Assembly (NCBI GenBank): GCA_018613055.1
Contig: JAGGQZ010000003.1
Location: forward strand, 186,001 to 250,000
From: Chryseobacterium sp. ISL-80
GTDB taxonomy: Bacteria > Bacillota > Bacilli > Bacillales > Cytobacillaceae
DNA length: 64,000 bases
Direction of reading: 5' to 3'
The notes below the pieces were generated by a model, which saw only the letters and a program-made list of their open reading frames with translations, ran no database searches and had not been told where the DNA came from. The translations under genes were made by a program, and so were the position numbers. Position 1 is the first letter of the stretch. Each line of letters begins with the position of its first letter. Below are positions 20,556-30,062 of the stretch, one piece after another.

Positions 20556-21575
20556 TTACCTGCCTTTGATCTGGAACAGGATCATTTCAATCAGCATTTC
20601 TTTTTTCATACCGCCAGTTTTCATTTGATAGTCAGCGTCTGCAAGAAGCTTTATGATCCTTGTCAATTCTTCATCCGAAAAGGCCCCTGCTTGTCCTGCA
20701 GCAAGTTTTACCCTGAACGGATGGATTTTCAGCGTCCCAGCTATTTGCTGCTGGCCATATCCTTTCCGTGCCAGCTCCTTTACCTGGTAAATCAGCCTGA
20801 ATTGGCCTGTAATCACCGCAAGGATTTTAATTGGCTCCTCATTTTGCTTTAAGAGATCATAATAAATTCTTAAGGCAGCCTCTACATTCCGGTGGACAAC
20901 CTTGTCAACCAGAGAGAAAATATTTTGCTCCAAGGACCTTGCAGTCAGACGGTCCACAATATCCTTGCTGATCGGCTGGTTATCACCCGCATAAAGTGCC
21001 AGTTTATCGATTTCAGATGTGAGCATGAATAAGTTCGTCCCAGCAAGTGTCAGTAATAATTCAATCGCATCATTTTCTATAACGGACCCATGTAACTCTG
21101 CACGCTCTTTTACCCAGGCTTTAATTTCGTGCTCATTCAGCTTCTTGGCTTCTACAACTGTTGCTCTCCGCTTTAACTCCTTGGTTATTTTTTTGCGCTC
21201 ATCCAATTTTTCGTATGGCGCAGAAAATACGACGATGGAGTACGGAGCAGGCTGTGAAAGGTAATCCTCCAGTTTGGCAAGATTATGTTCAATCATTCCT
21301 TTTGACTTTTCAGACGTCAAAAACATGGGATTCTGCAGGATGACCAATCGCTTTTCTCCCATGAACGGAAAGGTTTCAGCATCTTCCAATGCTGCCTCGA
21401 TGGGCGTTTCCTCAAGATCGTATACCGAGAAATTGAAATCTTTTTCTTCTTCATCCAAAACATTATCGACAAGCAGCTGTTTCGTTTCGTTTATTAGGAA
21501 TGCTTCTGTCCCATACAATAAGTAGACAGGATCCACCTGTTTTTTGTTTATTTTTTTCCAAATGTCCAATACCAC
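20556..21575 (-). CDS. holA: DNA polymerase III subunit delta
   Basis: 339-residue clamp-loader wrench subunit (YqeN). The N-terminal domain shows VDPVYLLYGTEAFLINETKQLL and the central region AETFPFMGEKRLVILQNPMF. The C-terminal collar domain contains LDEER-like and ARSLEQNIFSLVDKVVHRN motifs. Delta opens the beta clamp. Start is GTG at 21575 with GGAG about 9 nt upstream. It is located between rpsT and comEC as in B. subtilis. Confidence 0.95.
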   Translation of the reverse strand: MVLDIWKKINKKQVDPVYLLYGTEAFLINETKQLLVDNVLDEEEKDFNFSVYDLEETPIEAALEDAETFPFMGEKRLVILQNPMFLTSEKSKGMIEHNLAKLEDYLSQPAPYSIVVFSAPYEKLDERKKITKELKRRATVVEAKKLNEHEIKAWVKERAELHGSVIENDAIELLLTLAGTNLFMLTSEIDKLALYAGDNQPISKDIVDRLTARSLEQNIFSLVDKVVHRNVEAALRIYYDLLKQNEEPIKILAVITGQFRLIYQVKELARKGYGQQQIAGTLKIHPFRVKLAAGQAGAFSDEELTRIIKLLADADYQMKTGGMKKEMLIEMILFQIKGR

Positions 21576-21897
21576 TATTTTCCGCTCCGTTCAATCCAGT
21601 TTTCCCATATGTCTATCGTAAAGAAGCTTGGACATTTTGACAAGCATTCTAAGGGAATTGGCCTCCTACTATCTCGGCCAATTCCCCTATCTATATTGAA
21701 CGCTGCTGTATAAGGCCTAGGATACTTATATGGCAGCGGTGCATCTAAGTTAAGATTATTTTAGCCCCAAGCGGGAAAAGTATTTGTGTCAACTCTTGGT
21801 ACATTGCAACATGCAATGTTAGAAGCCGCAAAGAGAAGACTGGATTTTTTAAATTGAATCGCTTATACTATTATAGAATTAATAGGGGGGATTGACT
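21576..21897. other. Intergenic region between holA and yqzM
   Basis: No gene was found. It contains one clear inverted repeat, GGGAATTGGCC / GGCCAATTCCC (21653-21663 and 21676-21686), without a T-run on either strand, and a short palindromic TTGCAACATGCAA. Promoters of divergent holA and yqzM should lie here, but none is consensus enough to call. Confidence 0.6.
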
Positions 21898-22032
21898 GTG
21901 AATCAATTCGAAGAGAATGTCCAAAGCAATCGCAATGACGCTGTTGACTCAGGTGTTGGATTCATCGTTTCTTTTGGATTCTTTGCAACAATGTTCATTA
22001 TTGCGACAGTCGTGCAGTTAATCGGGAGTTAA
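21898..22032 (+). CDS. YqzM family small membrane protein
   Basis: 44-residue protein starting at GTG 21898 after GGGGGG. It begins MNQFEENVQSNRNDAVDSG, then has one hydrophobic segment (VGFIVSFGFFATMFIIATVV) and a short LIGS end. It closely resembles B. subtilis YqzM in sequence and in its position between holA and comEC. Function unknown; a single-pass membrane protein is predicted. Confidence 0.85.
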   Translation: MNQFEENVQSNRNDAVDSGVGFIVSFGFFATMFIIATVVQLIGS

Positions 22033-22058
22033 TCACGGCTACATAGGATAAAGTTATG

Positions 22059-22094
22059 GAGACTGCATTTTTGGATGCAGTCTCTTTTCGTTTT
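22059..22094 (+). terminator. Terminator of yqzM
   Basis: GAGACTGCAT / ATGCAGTCTC stem, 6-nt loop, then TTTTCGTTTTT. Confidence 0.9.
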
Positions 22095-22139
22095 TCATGT
22101 GATTATAAGGGGAGAGACGCGTTTGCTCTTTGTTCTATA

Positions 22140-24479
22140 CTATGGCAATTGCTTCGCAAAGGTTCCTGAATTGCTTTTGAAGTTGTAAATGATGGCACCA
22201 TCTTCATCCGTCCGGTAAATAACCACCCCAGCTTCCTCCAACCTTTGAAGCACTTCCTTGCCTGGATGGCCATACCGGTTCTTTCTTCCGACCGATATGA
22301 TACCATATTCCGGTTTTGTCCATTCCAGAAAGCCTTCCGAACTGGAATATTTACTGCCGTGGTGGCCGACCTTCAACACATCGATGTCGAGCCCCTTAAT
22401 GGTCTGCTCCATCAATCTCTCCCCCTCCAAACCAAGATCTCCAGTGAAAAGCCACTTTTTCCCGCCAATATTCGCAAGCAAAACAATGGAACCGTCATTT
22501 CGTTCGACTGGAGTCTGATTTGGATTAAGAATCAGGAAATCTCCGCCACCCGAACTCCACCCTGTGCCAATTTTAGCTTCATGGATTTCTGTCCCCTTCT
22601 TGCGCGCAACATCAATTATCCTTTTTTCCAACTCGGATTGATCAGGGACTCGCGGAATAATCAGCTGTTTGACATCCATCTCATCAAATAATGCCGCAGC
22701 TCCCCCAATATGGTCAGCATCCCCGTGCGTCAAAATCAATTTATCCAGACTCCTGATTCCTTCGCTTTTCAAAAATGGCACCACGATTTTTTTGCCTGGA
22801 TCATACTGGCTTCTTCCCTGCTGCCAATCCTCCTTTGCAAAAGGGATGACACCACCCGTATCAATAAGATAATTCCCCTGGTTATGCGGCAGCCTGATGA
22901 AAATGCTATCACCCTGTCCAACATCCAAAAATACGATTTTTCCATATGGGTTGAGATAAGGCCATAAAATTTGCATGAATAGAGGCAGGATAGGAAGTGC
23001 AAAAATCCATAAGGGTGGTTTTGACTTCCTTATAACAAATCCTTCCCACTTGTAAAAGAAAATCAAAATCAAAAGGATGTTCAAAATCAGGAGAATCGGC
23101 TCCAGCCTACCAATCACGAGGGTCGTTATCGGAAGCTCGGAAAGACTGACTGCAAGAAGATTGACATTGTGTATCAGTTTTTCCAGAAAGCCTAAATAAA
23201 ACGAAGGCGGTGATCCCAAAAGGAAACTAATATAGGATAACAGCAAAAGTGGAAGCAATCCAAATGAGAAAAGAGGAACAAAAAGAAGATTGGCGAGAAT
23301 GGATATGACAGAGACTTCATGGAAGGACGAAATGATAATCGGCAGACTAGAGGCTTGAGCGACCAAGGATGCTGCAGCAGTTTGCCCGGCAAACGATGTG
23401 AGGGATTTCAGTATGACCGGGGCCGAAAGAATCAAAGAGAAACTGACACTATATGAGAGCTGGAAACCTGTATCGTAAATGATGCCTGGCTGTAATAACG
23501 CCATAATCATAAAAGCTGTTGATATGGCATCCAACGGATTCAACTGGGCCGAAAAGCGTTTTGAACCAATCAATAGGAGAAGCAAGGCAGCGGCCCGGAC
23601 GACAGGCGGTGCAAGTCCGGTCATGATTGCGTACAAAGGCAGGAAGACCATCAACATCATCTCCGTTTTTTCCTTTGTCACGCCAAGCCTGATACTAATG
23701 AAATAGAGCATTCCGGTAAGCAGTCCTACATGCAATCCTGAGATCGCCAATAAATGAACGATTCCTATTTTCTGGTAGGATCGTTCTGTTTCGGGATTGA
23801 ATAAATCTCTTTCACCAAAAATCAGTGCTGCCATAAGCGCTGATGTCTCATCAAGAAAGATCTTATTGATTCTTAGCACTTCTTCTTGCCTGAAGCCTCT
23901 AAGCAGAGTCAAGATACTTTTCGACTTTTTTTGGCAGGTATCCAAGGATACCATGTCGGCTTCAAGAATCCAGGATATTTTGTCTCGTTCAAGGAATTTT
24001 TTGTAGTCAAAAGCATTTGGGTTAGTGGCAGGAGACGGGCTAGAGAGGACTCCAGAGGCAGAACAAGCAGTTCCCGGGATGAGAAGATTCTGGATGATTT
24101 CTTTTTCGGCAATGGTTTTGATTCTGTATTTGATGATAAGTTTTTCATTGGCAGGCATTGATCTGCTATAAGCATAAAGCAAATCACCATCCACCTTGAT
24201 TTCATCATCAAATAAAACAAGGAAGTTTTTTTCGCTGCCCGTATACACTGTTTCAAAACCATCAAAGTATCCGGCAGCTGAAAATACAGCGTAACAGCCA
24301 GTCATAAGTACGAGGAGCGATGCCGGGAGTTTCTTTACTTTATATAACAAGAAGAGCACGAGCAAAAACAACGCCCCGTAAAGAAGTGGACTCTCTTTCA
24401 TTGTCAGTAAGCCCAGCAGGGAAACAGCTGCAAAGTATAACAGCCGCCCTCTGATGGGTGCAATCCGTATAAACTTCAT
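22140..24479 (-). CDS. comEC: DNA internalisation channel ComEC/Rec2
   Basis: 779-residue polytopic membrane protein forming the channel for single-stranded DNA during transformation. The N-terminal membrane segments and an OB-like extracellular part (about 60-180) are followed by the Competence domain (about 200-480, with HLLAISGLHVGLLTGM) and a C-terminal metallo-beta-lactamase-like domain with LDVGQGDSIFIRLP and the metal-binding THGDADHIGG. The domain order and length match the B. subtilis protein. It is last in comEA-comEB-comEC and appears intact, so the DNA-uptake route is probably functional. Confidence 0.97.
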   Translation of the reverse strand: MKFIRIAPIRGRLLYFAAVSLLGLLTMKESPLLYGALFLLVLFLLYKVKKLPASLLVLMTGCYAVFSAAGYFDGFETVYTGSEKNFLVLFDDEIKVDGDLLYAYSRSMPANEKLIIKYRIKTIAEKEIIQNLLIPGTACSASGVLSSPSPATNPNAFDYKKFLERDKISWILEADMVSLDTCQKKSKSILTLLRGFRQEEVLRINKIFLDETSALMAALIFGERDLFNPETERSYQKIGIVHLLAISGLHVGLLTGMLYFISIRLGVTKEKTEMMLMVFLPLYAIMTGLAPPVVRAAALLLLLIGSKRFSAQLNPLDAISTAFMIMALLQPGIIYDTGFQLSYSVSFSLILSAPVILKSLTSFAGQTAAASLVAQASSLPIIISSFHEVSVISILANLLFVPLFSFGLLPLLLLSYISFLLGSPPSFYLGFLEKLIHNVNLLAVSLSELPITTLVIGRLEPILLILNILLILIFFYKWEGFVIRKSKPPLWIFALPILPLFMQILWPYLNPYGKIVFLDVGQGDSIFIRLPHNQGNYLIDTGGVIPFAKEDWQQGRSQYDPGKKIVVPFLKSEGIRSLDKLILTHGDADHIGGAAALFDEMDVKQLIIPRVPDQSELEKRIIDVARKKGTEIHEAKIGTGWSSGGGDFLILNPNQTPVERNDGSIVLLANIGGKKWLFTGDLGLEGERLMEQTIKGLDIDVLKVGHHGSKYSSSEGFLEWTKPEYGIISVGRKNRYGHPGKEVLQRLEEAGVVIYRTDEDGAIIYNFKSNSGTFAKQLP

Positions 24480-24500
24480 GTCTTTAATCCTTTAAATTTT

Positions 24501-24911
24501 TTAAGGCAAATGGACAACCTCTACATCCCTTAGGAAGAGCTCATTGTATTTGTTAGGATACGCAGATTTATATACAATCCTGGCAATCCCTGATTGCGCA
24601 AGGGTCTTGGAGCACTTTTCGCAAGGCTCATGGGTGACGAACGCCGTTGCCCCTTTTAATAGTCCTCTATCCGCATGGAGGACCGCATTTTCCTCTGCAT
24701 GCAACGTCCTGATGCATCGCCCCTGTTCATTAATCAGGCAGCCAACATCCTCACAATGGTCATGACCGTGAATCGATCCATTATAACCGGTCGAAACGAT
24801 ATGCTTGTCCTTGACAATCACACATCCGACATGCAGCCTTGGGCAGGTAGAACGTGTGCCGACTTCTTCGGCAATATCCAAAAAATATTCATCCCAACTC
24901 TTTCGTTCCAT
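24501..24911 (-). CDS. comEB: ComEB, dCMP/cytidine deaminase family
   Basis: 136-residue zinc deaminase. HAEENAVLHA and THEPCEKC provide the His/Glu and Cys-X2-Cys zinc-site residues. A second possible metal site is formed by Cys and His in the stretch HGHDHCEDVGC...CIR, as in dCMP deaminases. It is within comEABC but shorter than the about 189-residue ComEB of B. subtilis; the C-terminal extension is absent. It is not required for transformation in B. subtilis and likely makes dUMP from dCMP. Confidence 0.9.
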   Translation of the reverse strand: MERKSWDEYFLDIAEEVGTRSTCPRLHVGCVIVKDKHIVSTGYNGSIHGHDHCEDVGCLINEQGRCIRTLHAEENAVLHADRGLLKGATAFVTHEPCEKCSKTLAQSGIARIVYKSAYPNKYNELFLRDVEVVHLP

Positions 24912-25004
24912 GATGTAATCCCCCTTAAAACCTCAGTTTTATGACAACTTTTTTATATCCTCCATTTTAAGTCTTTGGCTGACAGAGTTCAATTTCAACG
25001 GCAG

Positions 25005-25610
25005 CTATTTCACCGAAATCAGGTCCTTTAATTTTTCAAATGTTTTTTCTCCAATCCCGCTGATTTCCTTTAAATCCTCGATTGTTTTAAACGGCCCGCT
25101 CGTTTCGCGGTACTCGATAATCGCTTCAGCCTTGGCCGGACCGATTCCCGGCAAGGTCTGAAGATCGGCTGATTGAGCAGAATTCAGGTCCAGCTTTCCC
25201 TTTGTCCCCTCCCCGGCATTCTGTACTGGTAAAGATGAAGGAGCTTCTTCTCCGATGCGCGGCACATAAATTGACATTTCATCCTGGACATACATGGCAA
25301 AATTAATTGCGGCCGCGTCTGCCTCATTTTCTAGCCCTCCAGCCATCTCAATCAAGTCAATCACCCTTCCCCCCTCTTTCACCTCATATACACCTGGATG
25401 GGTGACGGCTCCTTTAATATCTGCCATCATGATGATTTCTTTTTCCTCCACTTCCACCTTTTCCTCAGTTTCCAGTTCTGTAACCAGCTCTACGGCTCCG
25501 GCATTTCCTTCGGTCAATTCATCTTCTTTATCAAAAGATGAATAAAGAAAAAATAACAAAGCCGCAATTCCTGCAATAACAAAGATTTTGTTTTCCTTGA
25601 TCCATTCCAA
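25005..25610 (-). CDS. comEA: ComEA, competence DNA receptor
   Basis: 201-residue membrane-anchored DNA-binding protein. It has one N-terminal membrane segment (about residues 9-23), an acidic linker, a SLBB-type domain (about 60-115: IMMADIKGAVTHPGVYEVKEG) and a C-terminal tandem helix-hairpin-helix domain (about 138-201: LDLNSAQSADLQTLPGIGPAKAEAI and LKEISGIGEKTFEKLKDLI). It binds double-stranded DNA at the cell surface and passes it to ComEC. Start is TTG 25610 with AAAGGTG 10 nt upstream. It is divergent from comER; no clear ComK box was found upstream. Confidence 0.96.
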   Translation of the reverse strand: MEWIKENKIFVIAGIAALLFFLYSSFDKEDELTEGNAGAVELVTELETEEKVEVEEKEIIMMADIKGAVTHPGVYEVKEGGRVIDLIEMAGGLENEADAAAINFAMYVQDEMSIYVPRIGEEAPSSLPVQNAGEGTKGKLDLNSAQSADLQTLPGIGPAKAEAIIEYRETSGPFKTIEDLKEISGIGEKTFEKLKDLISVK

Positions 25611-25699
25611 GCAGCATCAACACCTTTCTTCTCTGGCATAAAATAAAAATGAAAATCATATGGATATAGGAGAATAAATGTACGAAGGAGGGAAGGGTT

Positions 25700-26521
25700 A
25701 TGAAAATAGGGATAATAGGCACAGGGAATATGGGGAGAATTCTCGCCGAAGCTCTCATTGATGGGAATGCCGTTTCCCCTTCTTCAATGATGATTACGAA
25801 CAGGACCTTATCAAAAGCTTTAGAGATAAAAAAAATATATCCAGGCTTAACCATTGGAAAGAATGCAGTAGAAGTAGCTGAAAAAGCCGATGCCATTTTT
25901 GTATGTGTGAAGCCTCATAATGTTTTGGGAGTCCTAGAAACCATCACTCCTGTGCTTACGAAGGAAAAATGTGTAATCTCCATAACAAGCCCAATCAGTG
26001 TCGAACAAATTGAAAGCAAAGTGGATTGTTCTGTCATGAGGATCATTCCAAGCATTACAAGCAGAGCGCTTGCCGGTGTATCGCTTTTCTCGTTTGGCAA
26101 ACGGTGCACCACGGAATGGCGGGAAGCTCTGTTTACTCTTTTTAAAAAGGTATCTGTCCCGCTGGAAATAGAGGAGAACATTACAAGGGTAGCATCTGAT
26201 ATAGTCAGTTGCGGCCCAGCTTTCTTCAGTCACCTTGTCCAGAGCTTTATCAATGGAGCGGTTAAAGAAACGGAAATTGATCAGGAAACTGCCACTAAAC
26301 TATCAAGCGAGATGTTAATTGGTTTAGGGGAACTTTTGAGTCAAAAACATTATACATTACAAACTTTGCAGGAAAAGGTTTGCGTGAAAGGCGGCATTAC
26401 TGGAGAAGGAATCAAGGTACTGGATCGTGAAACGGGAGATATGTTTGAAAAAGTGTTCAGGGCGACACATAAAAAATACGCAACAGAATTGGAAAGCATT
26501 AAGGAACAATTCGGTCCTTAA
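25700..26521 (+). CDS. comER: ComER, pyrroline-5-carboxylate reductase family
   Basis: 273-residue protein with an N-terminal Rossmann motif GIIGTGNMGRILAEAL and a C-terminal ProC-like dimerisation domain (VSCGPAFFSHLVQSFINGAV). It is transcribed divergently from the comEABC operon, exactly as in B. subtilis. There the protein is dispensable for competence and has been linked to sporulation and biofilm control. Binding site GGAGG lies 8 nt before the ATG. Confidence 0.93.
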   Translation: MKIGIIGTGNMGRILAEALIDGNAVSPSSMMITNRTLSKALEIKKIYPGLTIGKNAVEVAEKADAIFVCVKPHNVLGVLETITPVLTKEKCVISITSPISVEQIESKVDCSVMRIIPSITSRALAGVSLFSFGKRCTTEWREALFTLFKKVSVPLEIEENITRVASDIVSCGPAFFSHLVQSFINGAVKETEIDQETATKLSSEMLIGLGELLSQKHYTLQTLQEKVCVKGGITGEGIKVLDRETGDMFEKVFRATHKKYATELESIKEQFGP

Positions 26522-26577
26522 AAGTTTTCTCCATACAACTCGATAATCCTTCCTTAAAATTATGACAAAAATGGTAC

Positions 26578-26611
26578 AAAAAAAGCTCCCGTGTGAATCG
26601 GGAGCTTTTTT
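26578..26611. terminator. Bidirectional terminator between comER and yqeM
   Basis: A7-GCTCCCG / CGGGAGC-T6 symmetric hairpin between the convergent genes. Confidence 0.92.
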
Positions 26612-26629
26612 AATGTGTATAAAACCCTT

Positions 26630-27376
26630 TTATGATTTAATCATAGCAAAAAATAAACGCTCAGTTGTGGAATCAGGAGCATTGAGTGAATAATCACCGG
26701 TGATTTCAATATTCTCAAAGCCTGCCTGCTTCAGCAAATCTGCATATATGGCTTCAGGATATGTACGCTGGTAATGCACTTCATCGACACGATCGTATTT
26801 TCCGGTTTTTTCGTCGAGTACAAAAAAAGTCAGTTCATGTTCAACACTATGCGTGGCATCTCCCTTGAAGCTGTTCCAGATATACGTGATTTCCTCGTCA
26901 TCCCATGTAAATGTCGCGTCCGCAAAAATATGGTCCATCTTATAAATAGAATGGACATCGAAAATAAACAAGCCGCCCTGTTTCAATAGACTGTATACAC
27001 CTTCAAAGGTCTTCTTGACTGCCTGTTCATCCTCCAAATAATTCAGGGAATCGCAAAAAATGCCGATGATATCAAACTCACCTAAATCTTCTAAATCGGT
27101 CATGTCCTGCTGGAAGAATTGGATAGGTACAGAAAGTGCCTGGACCTTCACCTGGGCAACTGAAAGCATATCGCCAGACAGGTCCGCGCCGGTCACCTCA
27201 TAGCCTTTTTCTGCAAATCTGATAGAAAGCTCCCCGGTCCCGCACGCAAGGTCGAGAAGCCTCGTTCCATCCACTTGATATTTCCCTTTATACGCTTCGA
27301 CGATTTTGACCCATTCATCATAAGGAACGTCCTGCATGAGTTCATCATACAAATAAGCGAATCGTTCGTAGGACAC
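26630..27376 (-). CDS. Class I SAM-dependent methyltransferase YqeM
   Basis: 248-residue methyltransferase with motif I LLDLACGTGELSIRFAEKGYEVTGADLS and a downstream DIIGIFCDSLNYL. Substrate unknown. The GTG start overlaps the end of rsfS (AATTAAGTG), indicating translational coupling. It is the last gene of the yqeG-yqeM operon and is flanked by a bidirectional terminator. Confidence 0.9.
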   Translation of the reverse strand: MSYERFAYLYDELMQDVPYDEWVKIVEAYKGKYQVDGTRLLDLACGTGELSIRFAEKGYEVTGADLSGDMLSVAQVKVQALSVPIQFFQQDMTDLEDLGEFDIIGIFCDSLNYLEDEQAVKKTFEGVYSLLKQGGLFIFDVHSIYKMDHIFADATFTWDDEEITYIWNSFKGDATHSVEHELTFFVLDEKTGKYDRVDEVHYQRTYPEAIYADLLKQAGFENIEITGDYSLNAPDSTTERLFFAMIKS

Positions 27377-27730
27377 TTAATTCAGCTCACTTTGAACATT
27401 TTCGATTGGCGCGTCTCCCCAGAGACGTTCTAAATTGTAATAGCTTCTCTCTTCTTTGTGGAAGACATGGACAACCACATCGCCAATATCAATCAGGACC
27501 CATCTTGCTTCATCGAATCCTTCCATCCTTTTCAGGCCATATCCTTGCTCTTCTGCTTTTTCCCTGATTTCACGTGCAATTGCCTGTACCTGTTTGTCAG
27601 AATTACCATGGCAAATAATGAAATAGTCGGCAATCAGCGAGATGCCTTTCATATTCAAAACCATAATATCTTCTGCTCTTTTATCGTCTGCTGCTTTGAC
27701 AGCTGTCATCAATAGTTGTCGATCGTTCAT
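27377..27730 (-). CDS. rsfS: Ribosome silencing factor RsfS
   Basis: 117-residue protein (YqeL) that binds L14 on the 50S subunit and blocks subunit joining under nutrient limitation. The family pattern is visible: VLNMKGISLIADYFIICHGNSDKQVQAIAREI, GLKRMEGFDEARWVLIDIGDVVVHVF and EERSYYNLERLWGDAP. It overlaps or touches yqeM and follows yqeK by 4 nt. Confidence 0.96.
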   Translation of the reverse strand: MNDRQLLMTAVKAADDKRAEDIMVLNMKGISLIADYFIICHGNSDKQVQAIAREIREKAEEQGYGLKRMEGFDEARWVLIDIGDVVVHVFHKEERSYYNLERLWGDAPIENVQSELN

Positions 27731-27734
27731 TCAA

Positions 27735-28301
27735 TCACCCTCCTGAATTTTTTACAATGCTGTTGTATGCTTTAAATGTATCCGGAAATACCGGCTGGTT
27801 TTTCTTCATCAAAAATAGGATGGTATTTTTCATTGACTGGATCAGTGCAATGTCCAAATCCTTCTCTGCCATTTCCCTAACCTCATCCACCCCGGGAAAA
27901 TGACGGCCTGGCTCAATATAATCAGCCAGATAAATAATTTTATCAAGGAGCGTCATTCCAACCCTGCCTGAAGTATGGAATCGAATGGCATCAAGGATTT
28001 CCCCGTCTTCTATGCCAGCTTCTTTTTCAGCAAGAAAGGCTCCTACCGGGGCATGCCAAAGCTCACTGTTGAACTCCAGCAGGATGGGCGGCATTTTTTG
28101 GTCAACGATAATCTGCCTCATTTCCTCTTTTGGCCGGAATTTGGCATAATCGTGGAAAATGGCAGCCAATTCTGCTTTTGTGAGGTCTGCGCCGTATTTT
28201 TCAGCGAGCCTGATGGCAGTCTCCATCACTCCAAGGGTATGCACATATCGATGCTCAGTCAGCTGCGGCTTCACAATCTCAAGTGCTTGTTCACGATCCA
28301 T
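27735..28301 (-). CDS. yqeK: HD-domain nucleotide hydrolase YqeK
   Basis: 188-residue HD-family phosphohydrolase: [14 protein letters not shown], the HD pair in [10 protein letters not shown], and the later [25 protein letters not shown]. Homologues hydrolyse diadenosine tetraphosphate symmetrically. I prefer the ATG at 28301 ([11 protein letters not shown], matching the B. subtilis start, with GGAGA 9 nt upstream) over the ATG at 28310, which sits next to the binding site. It overlaps the nadD end by 11 nt. Confidence 0.92.
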   Translation of the reverse strand: MDREQALEIVKPQLTEHRYVHTLGVMETAIRLAEKYGADLTKAELAAIFHDYAKFRPKEEMRQIIVDQKMPPILLEFNSELWHAPVGAFLAEKEAGIEDGEILDAIRFHTSGRVGMTLLDKIIYLADYIEPGRHFPGVDEVREMAEKDLDIALIQSMKNTILFLMKKNQPVFPDTFKAYNSIVKNSGG

Positions 28302-28857
28302 ATAATCCATTCTCCTCTATATAAAGCCTCACAGATTCGGGCAGCAAATAGCGAATGCTTATGCCGTCCCTGACTCTCTCTCTGATCATGCTTGAAGAGA
28401 TATCCATTTGTGGTGTATCTGCATACAGAATATCATATTCCGTTTCAGTCGTGTACGACGGCCTGCTGACCCCCACAAACTTTACCATCTCCAGCAGCTC
28501 ATCTATTTTATGCCATTTTGGCAAGTACTCAACCATGTCGCCGCCAATAATGAAATGGAAATCAATTTCATTATTCTTAGCTTTTAATATTTTCATCGTT
28601 TCATACGTATAAGAAGGACCATTTCTCTCGAGTTCTGCTTTTTCCACCCTGAATTTCTGGTTGTCTGCAATAGCAAGCTCGAGCATCGCAAGCCTGTCTG
28701 AATTGCTGATAGGCATGTCGACTGATTTATGCGGCGGAACCTGATTGGGCATGAACCAAATTTCATCCAGCCCATAAGCATGAAGAACTTCATTCGCAAT
28801 TACCAAATGCCCGGTGTGCGGCGGATTAAAGGTTCCGCCTAATATGCCAACCTTCAT
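28291..28857 (-). CDS. nadD: Nicotinate-nucleotide adenylyltransferase
   Basis: 188-residue enzyme making deamido-NAD from nicotinate mononucleotide and ATP. The nucleotidyltransferase signature [21 protein letters not shown] and C-terminal [23 protein letters not shown] (ISSTxxR motif) are clear. The ATG at 28857 has GGAGGTG 8 nt upstream. It lies between yqeI and yqeK. Confidence 0.97.
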   Translation of the reverse strand: MKVGILGGTFNPPHTGHLVIANEVLHAYGLDEIWFMPNQVPPHKSVDMPISNSDRLAMLELAIADNQKFRVEKAELERNGPSYTYETMKILKAKNNEIDFHFIIGGDMVEYLPKWHKIDELLEMVKFVGVSRPSYTTETEYDILYADTPQMDISSSMIRERVRDGISIRYLLPESVRLYIEENGLYGS

Positions 28858-28879
28858 CAATCAGGCACCTCCCAGTTGT

Positions 28880-29173
28880 TTATCTCGGAAGAACGATTTG
28901 CTTATTCTCGCGTGATTCTTTATACAAAACAATTGTATTCCCGATCACCTGAACAAGCTCTGCTTTTGCTCCGCGTGAAAGCTGCTCTGCAACAGTATCC
29001 CTGTCCTCATCACAGTTCTGGAGGATGCTTACCTTGATCAACTCTCTCGCTTCAAGCACGTCCGCGATTTGCTGAATCATATTTTCATTTACCCCACCTT
29101 TGCCGACTTGAAAAATCGGATTCAGATGATGGGCTTTTGACCTTAAAAAACGTTTTTGCTTACCTGTTAACAT
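28880..29173 (-). CDS. CRM-domain RNA-binding protein YhbY/YqeI
   Basis: 97-residue CRS1-YhbY (CRM) domain protein: LTGKQKRFLRSKAHHLNPIFQVGKGGVNENMI with the GxxG-type loop, followed by ELIKVSILQNC. Homologues associate with pre-50S ribosomes. AGGAGGTT precedes the ATG. It fits the ribosome-assembly theme of the operon (yqeH, rsfS). Confidence 0.94.
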   Translation of the reverse strand: MLTGKQKRFLRSKAHHLNPIFQVGKGGVNENMIQQIADVLEARELIKVSILQNCDEDRDTVAEQLSRGAKAELVQVIGNTIVLYKESRENKQIVLPR

Positions 29174-29176
29174 GTG

Positions 29177-30007
29177 TTAACCTCCTAAATTTCTTAAAAC
29201 ATTGGCTCTCATTCTCTCGGTGTCCGGAAAAATCCCGGTCCATTTCTCGAAAGCAAGCGCTCCCTGGAGAACGAACATCCCGACGCCATTTTGGATTTTT
29301 GCTTCTTTTTTGGACGCTTCCCCCAAAAATTTTGTTTGCAGAGGATTATAAATGATATCACTGACGATTGCACCCCGTGAAATATTTTCAGGGGAAAGCG
29401 GCAACCCTCCTAAATCTGGTGACATTCCAATGGAAGTCGTCTGGATGATCAACTGATATTCATGCAGTGACTTTTCGGCTGTTTCCCTGTCAAGGACCTT
29501 TGACTGGACTTTGAAGGGACAGGAGCTGACCAATTCTTCAGCCTTCCCAGCTGTCCGGTTATATAGATCAATCCGCTGAATTCCAGCCTGGGCCATTGAA
29601 AAGTAGATCGCTCTTGAAGCACCACCTGCACCAATAATTAAAGCCGGCCTCGAATCAAGATCAGCATCCATTGATGCAAGTCCCTTGACGAAGCCAGGTC
29701 CATCTGTATTGTAGCCTGTCAAAATGCCATGTTCATTTTTGACCGTATTAACGGCTCCAATTGCTTCTGCTAAAGGATCGATTTGATCGAGATAGGCCAT
29801 GATATCAGTTTTATGAGGGATTGTCACATTGAAGCCACTAACGCCCAATGCTTTCAACCCTTTTATGGCTGCCTCAAGATTTTCCTTGCTGACATGGAAT
29901 GGCAGGTAGACTGCATCAATTCCATAAAAGCCAAATAGATCATTATGCATGGCAGGAGACATTGAATGTGCAATTGGATCACCGATGACGCCGAACATTT
30001 TCTTCAT
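29177..30007 (-). CDS. aroE: Shikimate dehydrogenase (NADP+)
   Basis: 276-residue enzyme of the shikimate pathway. The N-terminal substrate domain has GDPIAHSMSPAMHND and FNVTIPHKTDIMAYLD; the NADP-binding domain has ALIIGAGGASRAIYFSMAQAG and later DIIYNPLQTKFL and GVGMFVLQGALAFEKWTG. It is located between yqeH and yqeI, matching B. subtilis. Confidence 0.97.
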   Translation of the reverse strand: MKKMFGVIGDPIAHSMSPAMHNDLFGFYGIDAVYLPFHVSKENLEAAIKGLKALGVSGFNVTIPHKTDIMAYLDQIDPLAEAIGAVNTVKNEHGILTGYNTDGPGFVKGLASMDADLDSRPALIIGAGGASRAIYFSMAQAGIQRIDLYNRTAGKAEELVSSCPFKVQSKVLDRETAEKSLHEYQLIIQTTSIGMSPDLGGLPLSPENISRGAIVSDIIYNPLQTKFLGEASKKEAKIQNGVGMFVLQGALAFEKWTGIFPDTERMRANVLRNLGG

Positions 30008-30062
30008 GATTCTCCCGCCCTTTCCTTCGTAGTTTGATTGCCGGATACCCGTAAATAATAGT

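Noticed and set aside
25611-25699. ComK box upstream of comEA
   Set aside because: The gap is A/T-rich but no pair of AAAA-N5-TTTT motifs at helical spacing could be seen.
25531-25896. 121-codon minus-strand ORF across the comEA-comER gap
   Set aside because: It overlaps the 5' part of comER antisense and has no ribosome binding site or family signature.
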